Positions 7,979 through 15,951 of a stretch of 16,807 bases of DNA are shown piece after piece. The stretch comes from an uncultured Planctomycetales bacterium (lineage in GTDB: Bacteria > Planctomycetota > Planctomycetia > Pirellulales > S012-138). Positions within the stretch are counted from its first letter, which is position 1. Each line of letters begins with the position of its first letter. The notes beneath the pieces are model-generated. The model did no database searches. It saw only the letters and a list, made by a program, of their open reading frames with translations, and had not been told where the DNA came from. Where the stretch lies: contig CALJLD010000304.1 of NCBI GenBank assembly GCA_937982665.1, forward strand, positions 1 to 16,807, written 5' to 3'. The position numbers were made by a program, and so were the translations under genes.

Positions 7979-8470
7979 TTACTCAGCAGGTTCTTCGTGG
8001 AAGTCGCCGGCGTAGGGCGTGCCCTCGACGGTGCCACTGATTGTGCCGGCGAATTCCTGGACGATGCCAAGGCTCTCGTGTTTCCCAACAAAGCGGGAGC
8101 ACATGCCGTCGGAATCGCCGTCCTGCGGTTGAGGCATCAGGTCAACTTGAAACTCGGGGTCGTTAATGCTGAGCAAGAGCTTGTCAGTGTTGATCGGCGT
8201 GTCTGTCTTGGCATCACTGCCCAGGATGTAGACCGTGGCTTCCTGTGTGTCGTGGTTGACAGTGAATTCCACGTGATACGCGCCTCCGCCCCAATCGGCG
8301 ACGGCTCCGCCATGAGGGCCGGCACCATGCGAGTGCCCCTGCTCGTTATCGGCGGGCGTTGTATTGGCCTGCTTGTTGTTGTCGGCAGGCTTTTCAGCCG
8401 CATCTTCTCCACATCCAGAAAGCACCAACATCGCGCCAGAAAGCAATGCGGCCAAAGTAAAACGACTCAT
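7979..8470 (-). CDS. Histidine-containing lipoprotein of a metal-efflux operon
   Basis: 163 residues. The N-terminus is a lipoprotein signal peptide with lipobox LSGC, cysteine at residue 20, so the protein should be anchored in a membrane and face the periplasm. A flexible polar linker follows (22-44), then GHSHGAGPHGG (45-55) with H46, H48 and H53, then a compact domain with YHVEFTVNH (H66, H73), a 'VYILGSD' strand and a C-terminal 'FAGTISGTVEGTPYAGDF' region. The pattern suggests a small beta domain that binds or senses metal ions next to the RND pump; I recall similar domains near czc-like genes of planctomycetes, but no proven function. The ribosome site GGAG lies 6-7 nt before the ATG. 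It is the last gene of the operon, 61 nt after the pump gene, with a hairpin between them. Confidence 0.82.
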   Translation of the reverse strand: MSRFTLAALLSGAMLVLSGCGEDAAEKPADNNKQANTTPADNEQGHSHGAGPHGGAVADWGGGAYHVEFTVNHDTQEATVYILGSDAKTDTPINTDKLLLSINDPEFQVDLMPQPQDGDSDGMCSRFVGKHESLGIVQEFAGTISGTVEGTPYAGDFHEEPAE

Positions 8471-8494
8471 TTCAGTCTCCTTCGGTTGGAATTG

Positions 8495-8514
8495 CCAGCT
8501 GCTCCAGCAACTGG
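8495..8514 (-). other. RNA hairpin between the pump and lipoprotein genes
   Basis: On the minus strand CCAGTTG and CAGCTGG form a 7-bp stem with one T-G wobble around the 6-nt loop CTGGAG. On the plus strand the same position would be a C-A mismatch, so the structure makes sense only in the operon's own RNA. It lies after the pump gene and before the lipoprotein's ribosome site. There is no T run, so an mRNA processing or stability element is likelier than a terminator. Confidence 0.4.
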
Positions 8515-8531
8515 ATCAGGGTCAGTAACAA

Positions 8532-11500
8532 CTATTTCAAGAGATCCAATTCGGTCTCCTTGTGTGAGATCTGGCTGGGGTCCTTGCCACTGAATCTCGA
8601 GAACAAGCCTGGGTGAATCAGGAACTCGCAGAACGTACAGGTGATCAATCCACCCAGAATGACGGTGGCCACCGGATACAGAATCTCCAAGCCGGGCTTT
8701 TGTCCGCCGATGACGATCGGCAGCAATCCAAAGCCGGCCGTGAGCGCGGTCATCAGCACGGGCGATAGGCGCTCGAGGCTGCCGCGCAAGATCATTTCTC
8801 TGGAGAACGATTCGCCTTCGTGCTCCATCAAGTGGAAGTAATGTGTCACCAGCAAAATGCCGTTGCGAACTGCGATTCCGCCGAGAGAAACGAAGCCGAC
8901 TAAACTGGCAACTGTAAGTGTTTGCCCAGTCAAGACCAGCGCCGCAACCCCGCCGATAAACGCTGTCGGAATCGCGTTCAGAATCTGCAATACGATTCGC
9001 ACTGACGAGTGCAGCATCAATAACACGACAAACACGCCGACGAGCGAAACAGCCGCCATGACGCCAATCAACAGCGTGGCCGATCTTTGACTCTCGAACT
9101 GACCGCCGTATTCCACGTAGTAGCCGTCTGGCATCGGCACGTTGTTGCTGATGCGAGATTCAATATCTGCCACAACGCTGCCAAGATCGCGGCCTTGTGT
9201 GTTGCAGCGGACGACCATTCGCCGGCGGACGTTCTCGCGCATCAGCTGGTTAGGTCCAGTTGCACCTTCGGGGAAATCGGCGACGTCTTCCAGCTTGATT
9301 TGGCCACGACCATTTGGCAGATCGATCCGCAAATCGCGGATGCTGAAATAGTCGGTCCGTTCTTCCTCTCGCAACCTCACCACGAGGTCAAAACGCCGCG
9401 ATCCATCCAAGACCTGCGAAACCACATCGCCCTGTAACGCAGTCTGAATGAACTCGGAAACGTATTGCCGACTGACGCCATAGGTTGCCAGATCCACCGG
9501 TCGCAGCACGATGTGCAGTTCATCCACAAAGACCTGCGACTCGATCACCGGCTCGGTAATGCCAGGCACGGAGCTGATCTTAGCCTTCACGTCTTGCGCC
9601 ACGCGTTGCAGCACATTCAGATCATCGCCGTAGATTTTGATCGCAACATGGGCATAGACGCCGGACAGCATATGACTGATGAGATGCGCAAGCGGTTGAT
9701 CGATCTCCACCTGCACGCCGGGCAATTCTTGCTTGAGATCATCGAGCAGAGACTGAATAGTCTCCTGACGAGATTGATTGATGTCGGGATTCATGCTGAT
9801 GATGTATTCGCTCATGTTGACCGGCTGCGCATGCTCGTCCAACTCCGCACGCCCAGTCCGCCGGACAAAGTGCAAGATTTGGCCATCCGGGTTTTGGCGC
9901 GTCATCAGCAATGGACTTAGCTTGTTCTCCACGATGGCGGCTGCGTCATTTGATGCCTGCAGAGAAGAACCTGCCGGCAACGTTAGATTGACTTGGACGC
10001 TGCCTTCATCAAACTGCGGCAGGAAGTCACTTCCGATTTGAGTCAGAGTCCAGCCGGCAACAGCCACGAGAATCCATGTTGCCAATAGCAGCGGTGTCGC
10101 GGCATTCATGCTGAATCGCACAAGGTAGCCGGCCATCCACTTCAGCGACGCGACGAGCCAGCCATCGCTTTCCCGCTCTGTCGCTTTTGATTTCGGCAGA
10201 AGGTAGTAAGACAGGACTGGCGTGACCGTCAGAGAGACAAGCAGCGACGAGAGAATGGAGACGATGTAGGCGATTCCCAAAGGCACAAACAGACGTCCTT
10301 CCACGCCGGACATGGCAAACAACGGCAAGAAGACAAGAATCACGACTGCCGTGCCGAACACGATGGCGCTGCGAATTTCTTTGCTGGCTTCGTAAACGAC
10401 AACCAGCGACGCCCGCGGTTTTTGCAACTTCCTGTTCTCTTTGAGCCTGCGGTAGATGTTCTCGACGTCAACAATCGCGTCATCAACCAACTCGCCCATC
10501 GCCACGGCCAGGCCACCAAGCGTCATCACGTTGATGGAAAGTTCCTGCCCGGTGAGAAAGCCAATGAGGCGGAAAACGAGCGTCGTGATGACGAGCGAAA
10601 GTGGGATTGCGGTCAGGGTGATAAACGTTGTCCGCAAGTTCAGCAAGAACAACGCCAGAACGATAATCACCAGAACAGCGCCGATGACCAAAGCTTCACC
10701 AACGTAGTAGATCCCCCGATCGATGAAATTCTTGAGCTGAAACAGATCGCGGTTGATGACGATGTCCGGCGGGAGCGATTCCTCAATCTCGATCAGAGTT
10801 TCGTGGATGCGATCGGTCAATCCGCGGGTATCGACATGTGGCTGCTTGACCAGCGTGATTACAATCCCGGCTTGGCTGTCGATACTCGCATCGCCGCGCT
10901 TGGGTGGTGATCCTTCTCCGACTTCTGCGACATGCTCCAGCAGCACCGGCCGTTGGCCGCTGGCATCAACGGGAATCTTACAAAGCTGCGCAACAACTCG
11001 CTCCGACTCCGGACCCAGACGGCCAATGACGCGGATCGGACGTTCCATCTGGCCTTCAATGCTGTAACCGCCGCTTGTATTCAGGTTGTTAGCTTTGAGT
11101 GCGGCCTCCACCTGCTGCAAAGTGACATCGAAATCCAGCAACGCCTGCGGATTAACCCGAACGTGATATTGTTTCTTCTCGCCACCCAAGACGATGACTT
11201 CGGCGATGCCGGACAATCGCAACAATCGAGGCCGCAACACCCAATCCGCAATCGTACGCAACTCCATTGCCTGAGCATGCGGTCCAGCAAACTCAGCTGT
11301 GTGTTCAACCCCATCGACTTTGAGTCGAAAGCGTTGCACGTCGTCATCTGCCACTTCGCTAGGTGTGAGTTCCTCGACATCGCTGACGAGCAGCGCTTGC
11401 CAAGAGAAGTGGTCATGGCGATCGCCGATCTGCCAGGCAGCCATAGAACCATCGGGCTTTAATTCAGCGACGAGGTTGGTATCGGCAGCCAGCACGGCAA

Positions 11501-11963
11501 GTTGGCCGCCGCTAGGACCTTTCTGCCGATGCACGCCGACGTGCATGATTTGGCCCATGATTGAAGTTGGCGGTGCCAAAAGGGGCTGGATGCCGTCAGG
11601 CATATTCCCAGCAACAGTCGCCAAACGCTCCTGCACAACTTGTCGCGCGGCGCGGATCTCCGTATCCCATTCAAATTCGATGTAAATCACGACCAGTCCC
11701 ATGCTGGACTGGCTGCGAACATCGGTCACGCCGTTCGCGCCTAAGACTGCCTGTTCAATTGGCTGCGTGACTAGCGTCTCGACTTCCTCTGGCGACAGCC
11801 CAGGGCATTCCGTCAGGATGACAACACGCGGCCGATCCAGATCCGGGAAGACATCAATGGGCATCGCCGTCGCCAGATAGCTTCCGTAGATGAGCGCGCC
11901 CAACGAAAGCACGATCACCAAAGGGCGATGCCGTAGGGAAAAGCGGATGACGGAATCAAGCAT
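8532..11963 (-). CDS. czcA: Heavy-metal efflux RND pump, CzcA/CusA family
   Basis: 1143 residues, about 75-100 longer than usual CzcA/CusA proteins. Inner-membrane proton-driven pump; with CzcB and an outer-membrane channel it exports metal ions from the periplasm or cytoplasm. N-terminal membrane helix (about 13-33) followed by MPIDVFPDLDRPRV, and the porter-domain blocks TECPGLSPEEVE, QSSMGL, ELRTIADWVLRPRLL and LSGVYAHVAIKIYGDD. The proton-relay helix reads ELVDDAIVDVEN at 491-502, with D494 and E501 at the conserved positions. C-terminal helices carry the usual GGIAVRNGILLVTHYFHLMEHEG loop region. The extra length is mainly at about 146-230, in the first porter region, with H and acidic residues (DRHDHF). 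Ribosome site AAGGAG is 6 nt before the ATG; the CzcB stop lies 9 nt upstream, so both are translated from one mRNA. The transported metal (Zn/Co/Cd or Cu/Ag) is undecided. Confidence 0.95.
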   Translation of the reverse strand: MLDSVIRFSLRHRPLVIVLSLGALIYGSYLATAMPIDVFPDLDRPRVVILTECPGLSPEEVETLVTQPIEQAVLGANGVTDVRSQSSMGLVVIYIEFEWDTEIRAARQVVQERLATVAGNMPDGIQPLLAPPTSIMGQIMHVGVHRQKGPSGGQLAVLAADTNLVAELKPDGSMAAWQIGDRHDHFSWQALLVSDVEELTPSEVADDDVQRFRLKVDGVEHTAEFAGPHAQAMELRTIADWVLRPRLLRLSGIAEVIVLGGEKKQYHVRVNPQALLDFDVTLQQVEAALKANNLNTSGGYSIEGQMERPIRVIGRLGPESERVVAQLCKIPVDASGQRPVLLEHVAEVGEGSPPKRGDASIDSQAGIVITLVKQPHVDTRGLTDRIHETLIEIEESLPPDIVINRDLFQLKNFIDRGIYYVGEALVIGAVLVIIVLALFLLNLRTTFITLTAIPLSLVITTLVFRLIGFLTGQELSINVMTLGGLAVAMGELVDDAIVDVENIYRRLKENRKLQKPRASLVVVYEASKEIRSAIVFGTAVVILVFLPLFAMSGVEGRLFVPLGIAYIVSILSSLLVSLTVTPVLSYYLLPKSKATERESDGWLVASLKWMAGYLVRFSMNAATPLLLATWILVAVAGWTLTQIGSDFLPQFDEGSVQVNLTLPAGSSLQASNDAAAIVENKLSPLLMTRQNPDGQILHFVRRTGRAELDEHAQPVNMSEYIISMNPDINQSRQETIQSLLDDLKQELPGVQVEIDQPLAHLISHMLSGVYAHVAIKIYGDDLNVLQRVAQDVKAKISSVPGITEPVIESQVFVDELHIVLRPVDLATYGVSRQYVSEFIQTALQGDVVSQVLDGSRRFDLVVRLREEERTDYFSIRDLRIDLPNGRGQIKLEDVADFPEGATGPNQLMRENVRRRMVVRCNTQGRDLGSVVADIESRISNNVPMPDGYYVEYGGQFESQRSATLLIGVMAAVSLVGVFVVLLMLHSSVRIVLQILNAIPTAFIGGVAALVLTGQTLTVASLVGFVSLGGIAVRNGILLVTHYFHLMEHEGESFSREMILRGSLERLSPVLMTALTAGFGLLPIVIGGQKPGLEILYPVATVILGGLITCTFCEFLIHPGLFSRFSGKDPSQISHKETELDLLK

Positions 11964-11972
11964 GACGGCTCC

Positions 11973-13352
11973 TTAGTGATCTGCGTGAACGGAGCCGTCA
12001 GCATGTACGTGCATGCCGGCAGGCGAGGTGTTGGTCTGGGACTTCAACACGCGATTCAGTTGGGCTGCGCCAACTTGCGCGACGAAGATCCCTGCCGGAA
12101 CGGAACCATCATTGGCGATGACGACTTCGTTCTGCGTGCGGTGGACAACGTGGACCGGCTTGCGGTCGAACGTATCGCCATTGTGCCGAAACACGAAGAA
12201 CTCAGGCCCTTCTTGAACCACGGCTTCCGCAGGCACAACAAAGACGCCATCTAGTTTCTCAACATTGACTTTCAATCGCACTCGCTGGCCTGGCCGGAAT
12301 CGCCATAGATATTGTTTCTGTCCGGCTCGTTGATAAGTGCGAAATTGGTTTTGCAGGGTCAGAAAGAACGAGATCGTGCGATTGTCCTCGTCGAGGTTGT
12401 TGGAGATGTGATGAATCGCAAGGCTCGGTAACGGCGTTTCCCAGTCCGAAGGAGAATCCTCCACGAGTTCAATTGCTATCGGCAGGCCAGACTCTGCCGC
12501 GTCCTGCAGCAGCGGCAACTCCTGTCGGAATGCCTGGCCTTCCACAAACAAAGAAAGGTGATGCGAGAGGGTGCAGAGCCGCTGACCAGCTTGGACCTGC
12601 TGACCGAGTTCGACACTGAGTTCCTGCAATTCGTAGGCCGGAAGATCGGCAAGCGATTGGGACACCGAGGCCAGCAAAGATTGGTCCTGTTCCGGGGCTT
12701 GAACTACGACTTCTGAAACGAAGTTGCCTTGCGTAATCTCGTTGATCTGCTCAGCACTCAATCCACGGATCTGCAAGTCCTGGCGATACGCATTAATGCT
12801 GACGTCAAGCCGTCGCACGGTGTTGCGCAATTCGATCAAGCGGCTGCCGGCAATTCCGCCCGCCGCCGCCACACCCTCCACGCCGTCGACTTGCTCCTCG
12901 CCGATCTCTCGATCCTTGATGGCCCTGAACAGCTCCGTTTGCGATGTCTGGAAAGACTCGCCTACGAGCCGTAGCGTGAAGAGCGGCTCGCCCGGCTGGA
13001 CCGTGTCGCCGGCATAGTGATGAACGGCGATGACGATGGCGGTGACCGGTGCGACAACGCCGCGATCGCTGATGCCTGGCCGGTCAACAATGCGACCTGG
13101 AACATCAATCGTCTTCCAGTAGATTCCGGATTTCAGCGGAGCAGACGTGAGCGCCAGGTTCCGCTGAGCCTGAGGCGAGAGAACTACTTGCTGGCTTTGC
13201 GGTCCTGCCGCAACGGGAGCACTTTCATCATCTGCGGCAGCCGTTTCGCCCAGCTTGAGCAGTGGCATCCATTGATCGCGCGTGAAGAACAGCGCGATGG
13301 CAATGCCTGTGACGAGGCACACAATTACACCTGATTTGATCCAGCGAGACAC
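11973..13352 (-). CDS. czcB: Membrane-fusion (adaptor) protein of the metal RND pump, CzcB family
   Basis: 459 residues from GTG 13352. I chose this start because GGAG (13362-13359) is 6 nt upstream, whereas a longer frame opening with GTG at 13364 would place that GGAG inside the gene. Single N-terminal membrane anchor (about residues 6-25, GVIVCLVTGIAIALFF), then a periplasmic adaptor: lipoyl-like half domains (RGVVAPVTAIVIAVHHYAGD...GEPLF and VELGQQVQAGQRLCTL), an alpha-hairpin between them (about 125-190), a beta-barrel part (FRPGQRVRLKV) and a membrane-proximal part ending in VPAEAVVQEGPEFFVF. The last 13 residues are His-rich (M-H-V-H-A-D...V-H-A-D-H), a possible metal-binding tail that family members often lack. 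It links the pump to an outer-membrane channel, which is not encoded here. The gap to the pump gene is only 9 nt. Confidence 0.92.
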   Translation of the reverse strand: MSRWIKSGVIVCLVTGIAIALFFTRDQWMPLLKLGETAAADDESAPVAAGPQSQQVVLSPQAQRNLALTSAPLKSGIYWKTIDVPGRIVDRPGISDRGVVAPVTAIVIAVHHYAGDTVQPGEPLFTLRLVGESFQTSQTELFRAIKDREIGEEQVDGVEGVAAAGGIAGSRLIELRNTVRRLDVSINAYRQDLQIRGLSAEQINEITQGNFVSEVVVQAPEQDQSLLASVSQSLADLPAYELQELSVELGQQVQAGQRLCTLSHHLSLFVEGQAFRQELPLLQDAAESGLPIAIELVEDSPSDWETPLPSLAIHHISNNLDEDNRTISFFLTLQNQFRTYQRAGQKQYLWRFRPGQRVRLKVNVEKLDGVFVVPAEAVVQEGPEFFVFRHNGDTFDRKPVHVVHRTQNEVVIANDGSVPAGIFVAQVGAAQLNRVLKSQTNTSPAGMHVHADGSVHADH

Positions 13353-13381
13353 GATAATCTCCACGTTGATGCGGACGCTTG

Positions 13382-13399
13382 GCCAGCGCGATGGCTGGC
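13382..13399 (-). other. RNA hairpin between the His-rich gene and czcB
   Basis: GCCAGC (minus strand) and GCTGGC form a perfect 6-bp GC-rich stem around a 6-nt loop. It lies in the gap before the czcB ribosome site. There is no T run, so it is not a standard terminator. Its CCAG/CTGG core resembles the hairpin in the next gene gap but one (8495-8514). Confidence 0.4.
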
Positions 13400-13424
13400 G
13401 GAAATCCCGATCAGGTGAGATGCG

Positions 13425-13916
13425 CTACAAGCGCAGCGATAGAGTCGCCAGAAATAGCGGCAGCGTGCCGCGGCAAAGAATGTTGAGACCTTGTGAGTTG
13501 CTGGCCGAGTGGTGTGCGCGCAGCATCTCTGTGGTATCCAGGCTCGCCAACGCCCAAGTCAATTGGATGGCAATTCTGACCAGACGTTGTTGATCAAGGC
13601 CGGACTGCGGGCAGACGTTGACCGAAAGGCCAGCACCATTCACTGCCGCTCCAGCTTGGGAGCGATCCAAGTCTAATCCGTCAACTTCGAGCGACTCATC
13701 ATGACCCCCTTCGGTGGGGCGTTCGTTCCCGGTCGCTGCTTCGTCAAAGCCCGCGTGGGTGTGGTGCAAATGTCCGTGCGAATGGCCATGAAGGTGGACG
13801 TGTGGCGTACCATCGTGCCCAACCGGCACTTCCTGGCCAGGGTGCGAATGGGGCACGGCCATCCCCTGCAAAGGCAGGACAACGATGGCCAAGATTGTGA
13901 GCAGGACACGGAGCAC
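13425..13916 (-). CDS. Small secreted histidine-rich protein, first gene of the metal operon
   Basis: About 163 residues from the preferred GTG at 13916. The product begins with MLRVLLTILAIVVLPLQGMA, a signal peptide, then VPHSHPGQ and a dense histidine stretch (PHVHLHGHSHGHLHHTHAG) with 9 His in under 20 residues, then an acidic, low-complexity middle and a C-terminal half with LVRIAIQLTWALASL and a second hydrophobic end (LPLFLATLSL). It should bind metal ions in the periplasm or be membrane-attached, for example as buffer or donor for the pump. The frame is open to a TTG at 13985, but that longer start would read through a terminator-like hairpin and lacks a ribosome site; the GTG also lacks a good one, so the start is uncertain. 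It is transcribed ahead of czcB with a gap of about 70 nt. Confidence 0.7.
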   Translation of the reverse strand: MLRVLLTILAIVVLPLQGMAVPHSHPGQEVPVGHDGTPHVHLHGHSHGHLHHTHAGFDEAATGNERPTEGGHDESLEVDGLDLDRSQAGAAVNGAGLSVNVCPQSGLDQQRLVRIAIQLTWALASLDTTEMLRAHHSASNSQGLNILCRGTLPLFLATLSLRL

Positions 13917-13938
13917 GGGTTTCGGTTGTTCAATGAGT

Positions 13939-13985
13939 AAAAAAACTGCCAATCCAAGGCTACCCCGGCATCTTAGCCTTGGCAA
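13939..13985 (-). terminator. Terminator-like hairpin with seven T just before the metal operon
   Basis: CCAAGGCTA (13982-13974 on the minus strand) and TAGCCTTGG (13962-13954) form a perfect 9-bp stem with an 11-nt loop. After it come ATTGGCAG and then seven T (13945-13939). The 8-nt gap is long, but GGCA in it can pair with TGCC on the other side, which brings the stem next to the T run. It is either the terminator of the recombinase cassette ending at 14045, or a leader attenuator of the metal operon, whose first codon lies about 23 nt further on. Confidence 0.6.
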
Positions 13986-14038
13986 GCGTGAACATCATGA
14001 CACGCATCCGATGTAACTTTGGGGATTCAATCGGAAGC
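13986..14038. promoter_or_regulatory. Two dyads between the recombinase cassette and the metal operon
   Basis: GCGTG (13986-13990) faces CACGC (14001-14005) over a 10-nt spacer containing TCATGA. Next to it TCCGAT (14007-14012) faces ATCGGA (14030-14035) over 17 nt; allowing one mismatch, this extends to GC..TCCGAT and ATCGGA..GC. Such symmetry fits operator sites for a dimeric regulator upstream of the metal operon. No convincing -10/-35 pair could be picked, and no regulator gene of ArsR or MerR type lies in the window. Confidence 0.35.
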
Positions 14039-14044
14039 CGATCG

Positions 14045-14416
14045 CTACACGTCAGTCTTTTGAAGTGACAAACGCAACAACAATCGACGCTGCCTCCCCC
14101 AGCCTTTCGCCGCCGCTATGGTTCGTAAATCGCGCTCCGCTATCTGATCCCGTCCGCGCGTTGGCCCCTGTAAGAAGAGAATCTTCTCCTGCAAGTCCGG
14201 TGCGAGATTTAGCAGATTCATGACCTGCGTCACCCTCGCCCTCGACACATGCCCCAGTCGCGCCAACTCCGCTTGGTCCGCCACAACGCCATCCCGAATC
14301 AACTGGTCAAAACGGATCGCCAAGGCCATGAGCTTCGCCACGCGGGGCACTCTTTCAAAGGTCTCACCCTTGCGCCTGGCACCGCCCACCTTCATTTTGC
14401 GTTCAATTGTGATCAT
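14045..14416 (-). CDS. ParB/KorB-like helix-turn-helix protein of the recombinase cassette
   Basis: 123 residues, basic. The middle carries RVAKLMALAIRFDQLIRDGV (25-44), followed by a helix-turn-helix DQAELARLGHVSRARVTQVMNLL (47-69) of the type found in ParB/KorB-like DNA-binding proteins, where ARLG is the turn and SRARVTQVMN the recognition helix. Residues 70-98 (LAPDLQEKILFL...GRDQIAERDLR) form a conserved tail in recalled relatives that sit beside serine recombinases. The ATG overlaps the recombinase stop as ATGA (4 nt), showing translational coupling. It probably binds specific DNA, as a directionality factor or autorepressor of the cassette; this role is inference. It is the last gene of the cassette. 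Confidence 0.8.
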   Translation of the reverse strand: MITIERKMKVGGARRKGETFERVPRVAKLMALAIRFDQLIRDGVVADQAELARLGHVSRARVTQVMNLLNLAPDLQEKILFLQGPTRGRDQIAERDLRTIAAAKGWGRQRRLLLRLSLQKTDV

Positions 14417-15951
14417 GCTGCTTCCTCCCTTCGTTGTGTTACTTCATTCGCTACGATCTTGTTCCCCGTTGGCTTGAAGGTGATCGACACGTTGCCACTT
14501 ATTCCGTCGTAGGCCACCCTTTCTACCAATATGTGAATCACTCGGGATTGTTCACGGGGCGTCAGAGACGCCCAAACGGCGTCGAAATCAACCAACGCCG
14601 CCGCAACCTCGGATTCTTCAACCAAGTTATCCTGAAGGCCAACGAGTTCGTCATCCACCTCGGTCAACCGGCGTTCGGCATCCCGAATACGATCGTGTGC
14701 GTCGGCGAACTTAGGATCCGAGGGTAGCGAAGTCGCCGTCAAGCGGGATAGTTCCTCGTGTTCGTTCCGTAGTTGGTCGCACAAGCCAGAACGTTCCAAA
14801 TTGAGATTCTCGATCGCTTCCTGCGTTTGGATGCGCGCTTGGGTCAGCGTCTCTTTGATGACATTGGGATCGCGGCCAATACTTCTGATCTCGTCCACGA
14901 TGAACTGTTCCAGCTTGCCCGCTGGGACAGATGGCGAAGGGCAGGCCTCCCAACCATGTTTTTGCGCGTTCGTGCAAACGTAGTAGCGATATCGCCTGGT
15001 CCCCTTGGTGCAGAAGGAGTGGCTCATAGCGCAGTCACATGCGGCACAACTTAGAATCCCGCGTAGCAGCGCCCCGTGCTTGTTGCGCACCGCGCGTCCG
15101 CCATTGCGACCGTTCTGTCGCAGGAGTTCCTGGACTCGTTGGAAATCACCCTCATCGATCAATGGCTCATACTCACCTTGGTGCACCTCGTCCTTGTATT
15201 TGACTTTGCCTGCGTAGGCGACGTTCGTCAGCAGTTGGTGCAGCGAGCCTTTGTCGAAGACGCGTCCGCCGCGAACGGTTCCCTTGCGGGTTTCCCAACG
15301 CTTGGTGCGCCAGCCTCGCGACTTGGTCTCTTTGGCAACGGAGAGCAGAGACTGTTGCTCCAGGTACATAGCAAAGATCTGACGCACGCGACTGGCTTCT
15401 ACGGCGTCGACCACGAGCTTGGAATCAACGACGTTGTAACCCAGCACCGGCATCCCACCTGACCATTTCCCTTTGCGCCGCGCCGACGCGATCTTGTCCC
15501 GCGTCCGTTCAGAGATCATCTCGCGCTCGAACTGCGCGAAGGACAACAGCACGTTGAGGACAAGCCGCCCCATCGACGAGGCCGTGTTGAAGGCCTGGGT
15601 CACGCTGACGAAGGCGATGTCATGTTTCTCAAACGTCGCCATGATGCTGGCGAAGTCCAACAGGCTGCGGCTCAAGCGATCGACTTTGTAAACGACGACG
15701 CAATTGACCTTGCCGGTCTCAATGTCCGCCAAGAGTCTGCGCAGCGCCGGACGCTCCATATTCGCGCCTGTGAATCCACCATCGTCGTATCTGTCAGGTA
15801 GACACGCCCAGCCTTCATGCTGCTGGCTTTTGATGTAGGCTTCACCGGCGTCGCGCTGCGCATCGAGCGTGTTGTACTCCTGCTCCAGCCCTTCTTCGGT
15901 CGATTTTCTTGTGTAAATCGCACACCTGAGCGACTTAGTCGACTTGGTCAT
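14413..15951 (-). CDS. Large serine recombinase
   Basis: 512 residues. Site-specific recombinase using a serine nucleophile. N-terminal resolvase domain (about 9-155) has YTRKSTEEG with R15 and catalytic S17, VVYKVDRLSRS (R92, R95) and QFEREMISERTRDKI, all needed for activity. The 'recombinase' domain follows (about 165-275). A zinc ribbon has C302-x2-C305, then C326 and C337. Residues about 365-445 form a coiled coil, as in large serine integrases that use it to control directionality. The C-terminus is EVTQRREEAA. The ribosome site AAGGAGG is strong, at a good distance from ATG 15951. The start overlaps the DUF2924 gene by 17 nt, and the stop overlaps the next gene by 4 nt. It could integrate, excise or invert DNA; the target sites were not found. 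Confidence 0.95.
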   Translation of the reverse strand: MTKSTKSLRCAIYTRKSTEEGLEQEYNTLDAQRDAGEAYIKSQQHEGWACLPDRYDDGGFTGANMERPALRRLLADIETGKVNCVVVYKVDRLSRSLLDFASIMATFEKHDIAFVSVTQAFNTASSMGRLVLNVLLSFAQFEREMISERTRDKIASARRKGKWSGGMPVLGYNVVDSKLVVDAVEASRVRQIFAMYLEQQSLLSVAKETKSRGWRTKRWETRKGTVRGGRVFDKGSLHQLLTNVAYAGKVKYKDEVHQGEYEPLIDEGDFQRVQELLRQNGRNGGRAVRNKHGALLRGILSCAACDCAMSHSFCTKGTRRYRYYVCTNAQKHGWEACPSPSVPAGKLEQFIVDEIRSIGRDPNVIKETLTQARIQTQEAIENLNLERSGLCDQLRNEHEELSRLTATSLPSDPKFADAHDRIRDAERRLTEVDDELVGLQDNLVEESEVAAALVDFDAVWASLTPREQSRVIHILVERVAYDGISGNVSITFKPTGNKIVANEVTQRREEAA

